Below, piece after piece: positions 9,293-20,124 of a DNA stretch of 64,000 nt. The position numbers were made by a program, and so were the translations under genes. Every line of letters starts with the position of its first letter. Position 1 is the first letter of the stretch. Source of the DNA: Smittia aterrima (Eukaryota > Arthropoda > Insecta > Diptera > Chironomidae); contig CP093831.1 in NCBI GenBank assembly GCA_033063855.1, positions 20,708,001-20,772,000 on the forward strand, written 5' to 3'. The notes below the pieces were generated by a model that was not told the DNA's origin, made no database searches, and was given only the letters and a program-made list of their open reading frames with translations.

Positions 9293-12200
9293 ATGAGTGA
9301 TTTATCAATAAACAAGAAGCACGCGCAACTTACTTCCGATAACGGAACTAAACTTGAAAAGTTGTCTTATCACGTTTCACAACGGATCGGGAAATTCTTT
9401 TACAAGTAAGTCGAGAGTTCACCAATTAAATTAATTTCCGCTAATTAATCTTGATTAGTCGATTTCATTTTGCATAATCCAATTTAGTCATAACTTGGAC
9501 TTTGATCTGATCTAAATATCGTTGTATGCTGGAATAGTTGAAACCTTGAACGACTTTGTTTTCTTCTTTTATTTTATTTTCTTACGCCGTTCTTTGAAAC
9601 CACCGACCACCTAACGAATGTACAATGTTTTTTTCTTTAATTATTCTTGGCGACTGACGGCGGGTGTTCTAGAACGCTGTCAATCAAGCCAAGTGTTTTT
9701 GCTTCTTCAGGATCTAAGAATGTGTCACGCTCCATTTTGCCCATCAACACATCAAAATCTTGACTCGTGTGTTTTGCATAAATGTTCGTAAGTTTCTTCT
9801 TAATCTTCATAATTTCTTCAGCTTGAATCTGAATATCAGTTGCTTGTCCCGAAGCTCCACCAGACGGTTGGTGAATCATGATTCGTGAATTGGGCAGTGA
9901 GTGACGCATTCCTAATGGTTCACGGAGAGAATGTTATTGAGGCTCTTAGGAGTTTATTCAAGAGTTTGCAAAATGATATTTTTTATGTACCTGGTTCACC
10001 AGCGGCTAGAAGCAATGATCCCATTGAGCAGGCTTGGCCAACGCACCAGGTAGCGATTGGTGGCTTTACGTATTGCCTGTTGAAATTAATACTTTATCAT
10101 TTGTTTCTATAATTTGACGAGTACTTACATTGTATCATAAATTGCGAGACCAGAAGTTACAGATCCTCCAGGAGAATTGATATACATGTGAATCGGCTTA
10201 GTTGAATTCTCAGATTGCAGAAACAATAATTGAGCCACAATTAAAGAACTGTTGAATTATGTTGATGAAGCATAAATAAACATTTAAAAATATTTTTGAT
10301 ATACCTAATGTTGTCATCAACCGGCCCCATCAAGCAAATAATTCTTTCCTTCAGCAGTCTTGAGAAGATGTCATATGCGCGCTCGCCTCTCCCAGTTTGT
10401 TCAATCACAATCGGCACTAAACCCAAATTTCTTCTTTGAAGACTTGATTGAAAAATACTCTACAACGAGAAATACAAAGTTTTAATTGACATACTTGAAT
10501 TAAAGACTCGCTCACCTTTGCATTATTGAGTAGCACAGACTTCACAAGATTCATTTCTAAGCTGTTTTATTAAATTCAAGTTTTCTTTCTCAATCAAAAA
10601 CAAAACAAACTTTTCTTCACGTACCCTTCGATGGAATTGAAAAATATTTTAGCCGTTATTTATATTTTACAAACGAAGACTTCAATCTTCAATCAATCTT
10701 TGTCACTACTTAAAACTCTTTGTATAAAAAAGTTAAGATTTAAGTAGTCAGGACAAATTTTTTAAGATCGGTCATTGAACTTTTAAAAGTCAATGACCTT
10801 GAACACAAATTTCAAAATCCGTTTGAAAGGTCAACTGCTGTTAAAAATTATGTTGCAATATATTTATTAATAACATTTGAAATTATTTTTTTCAGACTTG
10901 GGTATACAGTGGCTTCAAATCCGAAAAAGACGATTTTAGTAAGTCTTATTTCCGGAACACTAAATGGAATTTTTAAAAACTAATATTTTCATTACCAAAA
11001 GCTTTCGTGGCTCTCGGTACTTATCTGCTGTTTAGGGTTCTTTAACTTCACACAGGAGAGAGATCCGCTCAAACTTTGGGTGCCAGAAAATTCAAAATTT
11101 CTCAAAAACACTCAATTTATAATTAAAAACTTTGGAGAAGGAATTCGAGTGCAGAATGTTTTGATTGTCGCAAAAGATGTGCTTTCGCCAGAAGTAATAC
11201 AAAAGCTCGATATTATCAATAGGTAGACAGACTGTCGTTTGACTTAAGCCAACATTTTTATTCATAAAAAAACTTTCAACAGGGAAATAAATGCAATAAA
11301 CGTTATTGGTGATAAAGCAGAGGAGGTCGACTTTGAAAAACTCTGCTTCAAGTAAGTTATGTAAATGTAATACCAGCGAAACCTTTTAATTTTTAAATTA
11401 ATTAATTTAGGATTCCTATGATCGCTGCATTCACCACAAATGAAGAAGATGACAATAAAAAGCGTCGACGAAAGCGATCAGACTTCGATGATGACTTTTT
11501 TAAGGACGATACTGAATCTAAAAGAGCTCTAAAGAAACTTTTTGAGCCTCTGCTCAACATTGATATGAAACAATATTGTGCTATGATCGAACAGCTTCCA
11601 CAAGGCTGCATGCGCAATAATTTTCTAGAAATTTGGAAGTCAAACCACGAAAGAATTCAAAATCTCACAAAAGAAGAAATCATTGCCAAGCTGAATCGAA
11701 CGGAAGTAAGTCCCGAGACAGGACATCCCGCCGACTTTGTGTCCCTTTTGGGAGGAATTCAAACGAACAAAACTGGATTTATAATATCTGCACAATCTTT
11801 GCTCTCAACTTGGAATCTCCATATAAATTTTTCAGAAGTAGATTCCACGAATCTCGGAAATATGGCTGGAACAGAGGATTGGGCGACTTACAACACGATG
11901 AAGTTCGAAGAAAAATTCATTGAGACATTGCAAAAATTGAAAGAAGAACTTGAAACTGATGACATCAAAATTTATTATGCAGCTGCAAGAAGTTACGGAG
12001 ACATTTCATCAAAAACTCTTTTCCAAGACATGGACAAAGTCTTTATTGGAGTGGCGCTAATGATGATCTATATGATTCTTGTGCTGTCAAAGTTCAGTTT
12101 TACGGAAATACGATTTACTCTAACATCCGTTGGTCTCATGAACGTGGGAATGGCTTACATCAGTGGCTGTGGATTGTCGTCAACACTCTTCTTCTATTCT

Positions 12201-14058
12201 CCAGTGCACACGTCTCTTTTCTTCATCATTCTTGGCTTAGGAGTTGATGATATATTTGTTATATCATCGTCGTTCCGAAAAGCCAAATCCGAAAACACAA
12301 ATCTCAAATTACCAGAAATAATTGGAATTACGTTGGAGAAAGCTGGAGCGTCTATCACCATCACAAGTTTGACAGATATAATCGCTTTCTTAGTCGGAGG
12401 AACGACAGTGTTGCCAAGTCTAAAGTCTTTCTGTATTTTCGCGGCTATTTGTATACTCATGACGTATCTCTATGTTGTTACTTTCTTCGTTGCTGTTTTA
12501 ACTCTTGATGAGATTCGTCTATCACAAAACAGAAACGGCTGTGTGCCATGTATCAAACATAAAGAAAGCAAATTGTGGTGTGAACCGAAGCTGATGCCTC
12601 GCTTTATTACCTTCCTCTACTCGAAACTCATTCTCACGAAAGGAGGAAAGTTTTTAGTCATTGCATCTGCAATCGCTCTGTCAGCATTTAGCCTTGATCG
12701 GGTTTTCCAAATCAAACAAAAGTTTGATCCGATTTGGTTTATACCATCAAGCGCTTATTACTTTTCTTATTCAATGAACCACCGACACTTTTATCCCAAT
12801 CGAGGATTCGAAGCAGGAGTTTACATGGGAAAAATTGGACAGAACTTTACAACTGAGCTGCCTAAAATAATTGCAATGTCTGACGAAATTAAGAATCAAA
12901 CACAAATTCTTAGTCACGTTAATTCCTGGACCGATCCTTTTCGAGAATTTGTTGAGGATTTTTATAAAATTGATATTAGAACAACTCAACTCACGGATGC
13001 ACAGTTCAAATTATACATTTCGAAGTTTTTATTTAGCTCTTTTGGAGGGCAATATCAAGCAAACTTCAAATTCGACTCTAAATTAATTTGCGGCGAACCA
13101 AGCGACAATGTTAAAATATCATCGATTAGCTTTAACTTTCATAAGTTTGAAGATCGCGATGAATACCTGCCAGCAAAACGAACGATCGAGAAAATCATTC
13201 GCGATTCAAATATTGAAGCTGACGACGATAATGTTTTTCTTTGGGGAAAAATATTTGGAAACTGGGTTACAGGCAAGAAAAAGTTTTAATATTCAATGGC
13301 TTTTATTTCATATTACTTTTCTTGCATTTTCAAGACGAGATCATCGACGAGGAAATTTTCCGAAATATTTGTTTGGCGCTTATCGGAGTTTTTGTTTGTA
13401 CCGCAATAATGATCGTTAATCTTCAAGTCTGCTTATTCATTTTCCTTTGTGTCTTGCTAAGCTTGGTGAGTGGTCTTTGATTTTAAGATTAATCCAAAAA
13501 AATTATAAAATTACTTCAGGTTTCCGTGGGAGGCTTCATGCAACTTTGGGGATTGGGTCTTGATCTAGTGACTTGCATTTCGCTACAGCTGTCTGTAGGA
13601 CTTTGCATCGGTAAGATTAAAATTTTCTAAAGTCACTTTTAAAATACAATTTATCTCCAGATTGCGCTGCTCATATCGGTCACACTTTCTTGACGATTTC
13701 TGATGGTGACGGCAATCACAGAGCTCTCAAAACAGTTGAGGACATTGGAGCTGCTGTTTGGCAAGGCGGCGGAAGCACAATGCTTGCGGTAGCTTTACTA
13801 GCTTTCTCTGATGCTTACACTTATCAGACATTCTTCAAAGTATTTACGATCGTCGTAATTTTTGCGTTGTTTTATGGAACATTTCTTCTTCCTGTCATTC
13901 TGAGTATTTTCACACCCAAGCCATATGATTTCAAAAAAACAAATCGCAAGGGAAACGAGGAAACCGAGCTTTTCGTCATTGAAAAAGATGCGGAATCTGA
14001 TTTAAAGAAAGAATATGACAAAATTAATTCAAACTGTGATAAGAATGAAATTGCGTAA
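9293..14058 (+). CDS. Patched-related (PTCHD3-like) sterol-sensing-domain membrane protein
   Basis: Eight exons (9293-9405, 10896-10938, 11002-11222, 11283-11351, 11411-13272, 13335-13465, 13520-13610, 13661-14058) encode 975 residues. The RND-superfamily layout is clear. A first membrane helix (LSWLSVLICCLGFFNF) is followed by an extracellular loop beginning TQERDPLKLWVP. A sterol-sensing domain then runs from VFIGVALMMIYMILVLSKF through GLGVDDIFVISSSF with the GxxxDD motif. A second loop and a second helix bundle with GADCAAH-like DCAAHIGHTF follow. Patched-related proteins move or sense lipids at cell surfaces and affect secretion and tubulogenesis; the cargo here is unknown. Exon 5 ends with a GC donor (ACAG|GCAAGA), which restores the family segment WVTDEIIDEE. 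The 1.49-kb first intron holds ClpP on the other strand. AATAAA is at 14121-14126. Confidence 0.9.
9637..10554 (-). CDS. ClpP: Mitochondrial ATP-dependent Clp protease proteolytic subunit
   Basis: Five exons on the minus strand (10516-10554, 10305-10459, 10129-10248, 9991-10076, 9637-9911) give 224 residues. ClpP forms the tetradecameric serine-protease chamber that works with ClpX in the mitochondrial matrix. The catalytic Ser is in GQACSMGSLLLAAG, the His in RIMIHQPSGGASGQ and the Asp in ERDTFLDPEEA. The binding strand INSPGGSVTSGLAIYDTMQ is intact. The N-terminus (MNLVKSVLLNNAK, then SIFQSSLQRRN) is basic and free of acids, fitting a mitochondrial presequence. The whole gene lies inside intron 1 of the Patched-related gene on the opposite strand, so the two transcripts would overlap in antisense before splicing. 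Confidence 0.95.
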
Positions 14059-14186
14059 CTTAAACTCAAAATAAGTTGAATTATTTGAAGGTAAAATTAT
14101 TTTTGGTGTATTAGGAGTCCAATAAAAGTATTTGTTTTATAGTTTTAACAAAATTTCAAAATATTTATTTCCTCTCAATTCATGAA

Positions 14187-15961
14187 TTACAGCTTAAGTT
14201 TTTTTGCTTGATGATTTGGTTTGGGAGCTTTCCGTTTGGAACCTTCCTTTCCATGCTTGTTTGACGTTACGTCGTCTTGAAGTTTACTGAAGAATGCTGA
14301 CGAAGATTTTGTTGTGTCGCCGATCTTCATCTGAAAGGAAAGAGAATTAATTTCAATACTTCTAAGAGACAAGAAATTTATTTTTACCTTTTCAACATTG
14401 CGGCTCTTAGTAACCTTTTCCATCAGCTTAGCTCCACCGATTGTTTGTTTCTGGAATTTCTCTTTTTGGAAGACCTTCTTGTGACGTCTTTCGCGGTTCT
14501 TATCGGTTCTGGTTCGTTCGCTTTCTCCTATAATGTCGCCTTTAGACTTTCTTTTGATTTCTTCAGGCGCCAACATCGCAGCATCGCTAACAGAAACTGG
14601 AGCAACTTCTTCCATGGCAATTGTCGGGAGATTTGTGATAATTTTAAGCTCTGGTTGCGCAGGCTTTGGTGTATAGTAGAAATTTGAAAGTAAATCGAGG
14701 TTTTCAAAGAGATCCTTAAGCTCAGCTCTAATTTCCTTGTGTTCTTTTGGCTCCTCTGGCTCTTCATCATCTTCTTTGCCTTTCTCAAGTTCTTTTACGA
14801 ACTCTTTCTCGTAGATTTGTGCAAGAGACTGTTTGCTTTTCTCTTGATCAAGAACAAGTTGCTTCTTGTACTCAATTTGAATATCTGAAGGTTTCACTTT
14901 TTTCTCGACATCATCAAACGTCTTGTCTTTGATTCTTTGTTTGATAATATCCTCGAGCTTCATTGTAACTTCCTCTGTAATGATGGGCGCAGGTCTTGTG
15001 GTTGAGTCGAACTCAAGAATTTCTTCCAACAGAGAATTTTGTGGTCGATTGTCAGCTTTGACTTCACCTCTCATTTGCCATGGTCTATCGTCAAGCATTT
15101 TGCTTTCCATATTCTCGATTCTCTTTTGTAATCGCTCTTGCATTAGCTCATGAGAAGACTTGGGTCCTTCAACCTTTTCTTCATCATCATCCTGCTCATC
15201 CTCTTCATCGGCTTCTTGTCCGTCATCAAAGAAATCTGAATATTTCAACGATTCTTCTCGATTGGTGTCATCATCGGCAAACAAATCAACATCAACATTC
15301 ACTTCGTCTTCCATTGTTGGATTCATTTCGCGCTCATCTTCTCTTAACAAAAACTCTTCCATTTCACTAAGCTTGAAGAACTGGTCATCAACAATCGATT
15401 TCTTCAGTGATTTCTTGGGCTTCAATAGTTTTGATGAATTTTCTTCATCAGATTCATTGTCTTCGCTTTCACCGTCTAATTCAGGATCCTCATCTTCTAA
15501 CTCCTCGTCAACAACAGATTCGTTTCCTTCATCTTCACTGCTCTCTTCCACATCCTGTTCATCTGCTTCCTCTTCATTGAAGTCTTCCAATCCTAATTTG
15601 AATTTATCTGTGCTGGCGGCTAAAAACTTTGAAACATTTTTGATGTTCGTTTGAATTTCTTCGTCGTTTTGAAGTTCGAGTTGCTGCCAGATTGATTCAT
15701 CGTCCATTCCATTTGTTATGAGCTTCGGTAAAGATTTGCTTTTCTTCTTAATGCCAGTGCTTTTACCAAGAAGGTAAATCGTTTCTAGTAGTTCAGATTT
15801 AATCTTCTCCGCCTTGTCATTTTTCGCTCTAAAATTAAAAATTTCTTATGTTTTAGAGAAGTATTAAGAGAATATGATTTAACTCACTTTAGAAACGATT
15901 CGGGATGCTTGACGACACTTTTGAAAGTCTCGTAGGACTCTGCTAATGAACTTAGAGTCAT
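14187..15961 (-). CDS. MPHOSPH10: U3 small nucleolar ribonucleoprotein MPP10
   Basis: Three exons (15888-15961, 14388-15828, 14187-14330) give 552 residues. MPP10 is a scaffold of the U3 snoRNP/small-subunit processome, binding Imp3 and Imp4 for 18S pre-rRNA cleavage in the nucleolus. Long acidic Glu/Asp/Ser tracts cover roughly residues 90-230. They are followed by the conserved MPP10 core with WQMRGEVKADNRPQNSLLEEI, then SDAAMLAPEEIKRKSKGDI and the basic C-terminus. The start is placed at 15959-15961 because an upstream exon (MTLSSLAESYETFKSVVKHP) matches the family N-terminus. The last intron, 14331-14387, is a stopless 57-mer that is nearly identical to an intron of the neighbouring zinc-finger gene. 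The minus-strand AATAAA is at 14164-14169. The gene is tail-to-tail with the Patched-related gene. Confidence 0.93.
14331..14387 (-). repeat. MPP10 last intron, copy A of a duplicated intron
   Basis: This 57-nt phase-0 intron (GTAAAAATAAA...CTTTCAG on the minus strand) matches the 57-nt intron 16847-16903 of the next gene at 50 of 57 positions without gaps. Similarity stops at the splice sites except for a shared GAAAAG just upstream. Read through, the two introns give similar peptides (VKINFLSLRS versus VKINLLTLRN), so neither contains an in-frame stop. Confidence 0.85.
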
Positions 15962-16243
15962 GTTTAATAAAAAATATTTTAATATCTTCTAACACGCTTG
16001 AAAGTGTTTACATTCCTTTTGGTCAGTCCATTCGGCCAATTTTAAAGGGGACTCGTGATTTCAAAGGAATCTTACATTTTATATAAATTTTATATAAAGA
16101 ATAAATAAAATTATACAAAAACTATTTTCTTTGTGATTTTATTAAAATATTAAAATTCCTATTAATTTATAAGTCTTTTAAAAATGTTTTTTTATTCATA
16201 GTTGAGTTGAGAAATGTAGAACAAAAGAAATAACTTGATGATT

Positions 16244-19200
16244 TTAAACAAAGGTTATAAGATTCTTCTTGCAGCGTTTAATGTGCTTGGTGCTGGTAAA
16301 CTGAGTCTTGAAAGTTTTTCCACATCTATTACATCGGAAACGCCGCTCTTCAGGATGATGCTCGTCTATGTGCGCAATCAGCTTTTCTTGCGATGGAAGA
16401 ACTTCAGAACATGTCTTGCATTGAGTTCGATTCTGCTCATGAGTGTACACCACATGCCAACGATAGCTTCTATATATTTCGTACTCTTTAGAGCATCCTT
16501 CGTATTGACATTTGAAGATTTTGCTTCCTAAAATATAAAATTGGTCAGTTTTAAAAATGATACAACTTCTTGTTAATTTATATTTACGATTGGTGTGAGC
16601 CATTTCATGGTCTCTTAAATCTCGGCGTTTTTTAAAGGATTTGTCACAGGAACTGCATTTAAATTTTTTGGCCAAGTGGTTTTGTCGATGACAGTAAAAG
16701 TCATAAGAAGATGCCCATTCTGACTCTCCACAGACTTCACATGTCGCTCGATACTGATTCTTCGGTCCGCCGTGCTTCTTAATCAAATGTTCCAGAACAG
16801 GACCTTTCTGTTGAAATTTATAACCGCAAAAGTCACACTCATATTTCTGAAAGGAAAGAGAAATATTTTCAACATTTCTAAGAGTCAATAAGTTTATTTT
16901 TACCTTTTCGTCTTCTGGGATAACTCTGTGTGATTTTTCATGTTTACTGAGTTCCAAGCGATGCTTGAATCCGTCGCCACAAATTGAACAAATGTGATCA
17001 TGTTGATGAATTTTTGTGTTTTCAATGTGAGCTTTGAAGTCATCGTAAAGCTTGAAATTGAGATTGCATAAACGGCATGGTCTCACTAATAACTTTCCTT
17101 GTTGATGAACTTGAACGTGATGTCTTTTAACCGATATTTCAGTTTTACATACTTGCTGACAAATCAAACAATGATAGCGCGATTTACGAACTTCAAAGTT
17201 AAAATGTGCTTTCCATCGATGTGCAAAATAGTTCACTCGTCCGAGAATTATTTCACCGCAAAATTCACACGTCCAAGACTTTTTAATTGTCTTCCATCGC
17301 GTCTTCTCTTGCTTGTCAGAACGATGATTTTCTACATGAATTCGAACCGTTCGAATATCTTTGAATGTGGCACCACATTTATCACAATGAAAAACCGGTC
17401 TTTCGGAGTGCATAAGTTCTATGTGACGTTTCATCGAATCCTTTCGTACAAAAATTTGACTGCATTGCAAACATTTTGCACTTTCATTTGGAATTTTGTA
17501 GTTTCGCAAGATAAAGCAGTCAGTCGAATCTTCCCAATGTTTTTCAAGAAGATGTTGCCGGACGAGACCGCGCTCAGGAAACGAGTGATTGCATTTTTTG
17601 CATTTGAACTTTTTGATCCGATGGTCAAACACGCAATGCAACTTCAATTCTTGAAGCTTCTTAAAATCTTTTGTACACAATTTGCATTCAAAACGTTTTG
17701 AAAATACACTGAATGTTTTTCCTTTGAAGATTCTTTCGATTTCTGATTCTTGAATGTTCTCTGGTTCTCCATCGCTTTCACCTTTTTTGATTTTTCTTTT
17801 AGAATTTCCTCGTTTTGGCTTTTTATCGAGCTGCGACTTTTTAATTGTGCTTTTTTCCTCTTTAGGAACCTCTTTAGTTGTAATCTCAAACTGTTCACTT
17901 TCAATTTCAAACTGTTCACTTATAATCTCAAACTGTTCACATGTAATCTCTTCCTCTTTAGTTATTGTGTTGAAATCAGCAACTTGTGGCATGTCCGGTA
18001 TGTCGTCATCCTCCGCTGATTCATTGTTAACTTCATTAGATTCTTCAAAGTCAAATGTTTCTGAATCCGACTGATCGGATTTAAATATTTCCGGTTTGAT
18101 AAATATTTCTTCAAGATGAATTGTTTCTTGTATGATCGGGGAAGCTTTTTCCAATTCATGTTTGAGAATGTTCTGTGGCTTTAATTGAGAAGATGGATCG
18201 GAATCAAAGTTTTCTTGTTTGATGAATATTTCTTCAACTTCTGTAGCTTTTTCTTTCTGTGAAGCCTTATTCAATTCCTGCTTGAGAATATTCAGTGGCA
18301 TTAAGTCAGAAGACGAATCGGAATCAAAGTTATCTTGATTGTCGAACATTTCTTCATCTGATTCTTCTTGTATCTGCGATGTCGTCTCCAATTCCTGATT
18401 GAGAATACTTTGACGCTTCAATCGACAATCGATTTCGTGCTTTTCTAGATTGTGTCTTAGAGCAAAACTTTTATGGCACATTTCGCAATCAAACCATTTT
18501 CTTTTAGCACTCGGCTCTCTTTGATGCATTTTTTGATGTTTGTTTAAGTCACTACGATCTCTAAATTTAGCAGAACATCTGTCGCACTTAAAGTCATAGA
18601 TTCGTTTGTGAACTGCTTTCATATGTCGGTCATAAGAGTTCTTGGTGGCTAGAATTTTTTCACAGATCTCACATTTCACCTGCTTAGGAGTTGTCAAGAT
18701 ACGTGCCTGATTGTGAATACTTTGCCGCATCAATCGGCAAGCTATTACGTGCTTCTCTAGATTCTCTATCGAAACACAAATTTTGTTGCACAACTCACAA
18801 TTGAATCCATCAGGATGCTGACTTATTACATGTTGATTTAGAGACCCACGATCAGCGAATTTTGCTGAACATTTGTCGCACATGAAGTCATAGATTCGTT
18901 GATGAACTGATTTTTTGTGGCGAACCAAAACTCTTTTGGAGCTGAGAATTTTCGAACATACTCCGCATTTGAACTGCTTTGAATTGGTCACAATATATGC
19001 TAGTTTGCCTGCCTTATGAATACTTCTGATGTGACGAAGGATCTTAACTTTAGTTTCAAATCTTTGGCTGCAAAAGTCACACACAAGAGACGCGTTCGGA
19101 TGAAACTTTTGTTCATGTTCTGACAAGAAATCCCTGGACGTGAAGAGCTCGGAGCAAGAAGAACATTTGTAACTAAAATGAATGAAATAATTAAAATATT

Positions 19201-19910
19201 AAACATTTAAGTGAGAGAAGATATCTTACCGAATTATTTTTACATCTATTTCCTCATCTTTTCCCCAATCAATGATCTCATCTGGAACCGGTCGTGGTCT
19301 TCTTACGGTTTTGGTTTTGGGTCTATATTTCCATAAGTAGTGCCTGGAAGGATTTGAGTCATAGAATTAAGATTATTAACGAATGTATCATTCAACTAAC
19401 TTTTTTAGTTCAGCAGCTGTCTTAAACGTTTTGTCGCAAAGATCACAAGGGAATGGTCTGAGTTCGAGATGTACAGCTTCGACGTGTCTTTTCAATTTAT
19501 GCAAATTCAGGAATGTCTTGCCGTCAATATCACACGTATAATAGCCAGACTTGCTGTCAGCTATTAGAGGCCGCCATTTCCTGATTGAGTGTTCGTCCCG
19601 TTTGTGAACATTTAGCTTTGTACTGCTATCGAAAGAAGCTTGACAAACGTCACAAACGAAAATCATTCCAAGTTGTTTCTCATGGCTCCTCTGGTGTTGT
19701 CGTAGGTCAGCTTTAGTCTTATAAGCATTGCTACAGAACTCACAACTGAATGGTTTCTCATCGAAATGATGCGCAAAGTGATAATTTAGATTAGCTTTAC
19801 CTTTTAGAAATAAAATTTTAAGTTGGAAAGAATCAGAAATGTAATTACGTTTCTCTTGTGTGTCACTTACGATCATAAGCCTTGCTACAGATTGTACAGA
19901 CGTGAGCCAT
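16244..19910 (-). CDS. Multi-C2H2 zinc-finger protein, about 27 fingers
   Basis: Six exons (19871-19910, 19401-19800, 19230-19343, 16904-19172, 16588-16846, 16244-16527) give 1121 residues. About 27 C2H2 or C2HC fingers are visible in two blocks, separated by an acidic region near residues 445-640. Some fingers are degenerate: YTCDIDGKTF lacks the second Cys, and several end in Cys instead of His. A three-finger module with linkers RIYDF and CRLxRQSIxNQ occurs twice in tandem (about residues 252-340 and 350-444). The acidic part contains repeated EEIFIKQENFDSD and EQFEI units, and KQE/KPE sites that fit the SUMO consensus. No ZAD domain is seen at the N-terminus. A nuclear DNA-binding regulator is the likely role, but the target is unknown and I cannot assign an orthologue. 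Confidence 0.88.
16847..16903 (-). repeat. Zinc-finger gene intron, copy B of the duplicated intron
   Basis: A 57-nt phase-0 intron between PEDEK and KYECDFCGY. It is the partner of 14331-14387 in MPP10, with the same length, orientation and phase and 50 of 57 identical positions. Removing it gives a normal spacing to the next C2H2 finger, supporting it as a real intron and not coding DNA. Confidence 0.85.
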
Positions 19911-20124
19911 TTCTTACAACATGTTATTTCAATTAAACTGATATTAAATTAAATTATTTCGTCCGCCAAAAGTTTTGTTTACATTTAAAAATCACAATAT
20001 CAGGTCCAAAAACATTTTTTAATGCAAAAAAAAAGTGTGGTGCGTATTGTCGGAGGCCGAAGTTGTTCCTCTTGTATTTTGTTTCCCGCTTATTTTTGTT
20101 GTCAAGATTGTTGTTTCACAAAAA
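19911..20124. promoter_or_regulatory. Bidirectional promoter between zinc-finger gene and MSH2
   Basis: Only 214 bp separate the start codons of the minus-strand zinc-finger gene and plus-strand MSH2, so both 5' UTRs and both core promoters must fit here. I see no TATA box or clear initiator; this suits broad housekeeping promoters but does not prove it. Confidence 0.45.

Noticed and set aside
15160..15654. Serine-rich plus-strand frame of 164 codons
   Set aside because: It is the exact antisense of the acidic Glu/Asp/Ser tract of MPP10; poly-acidic codons read backwards give poly-Ser.
17099..17701. 200-codon plus-strand frame
   Set aside because: It lies antisense to the zinc-finger coding exon, which has strong motif evidence; the frame has no protein features.
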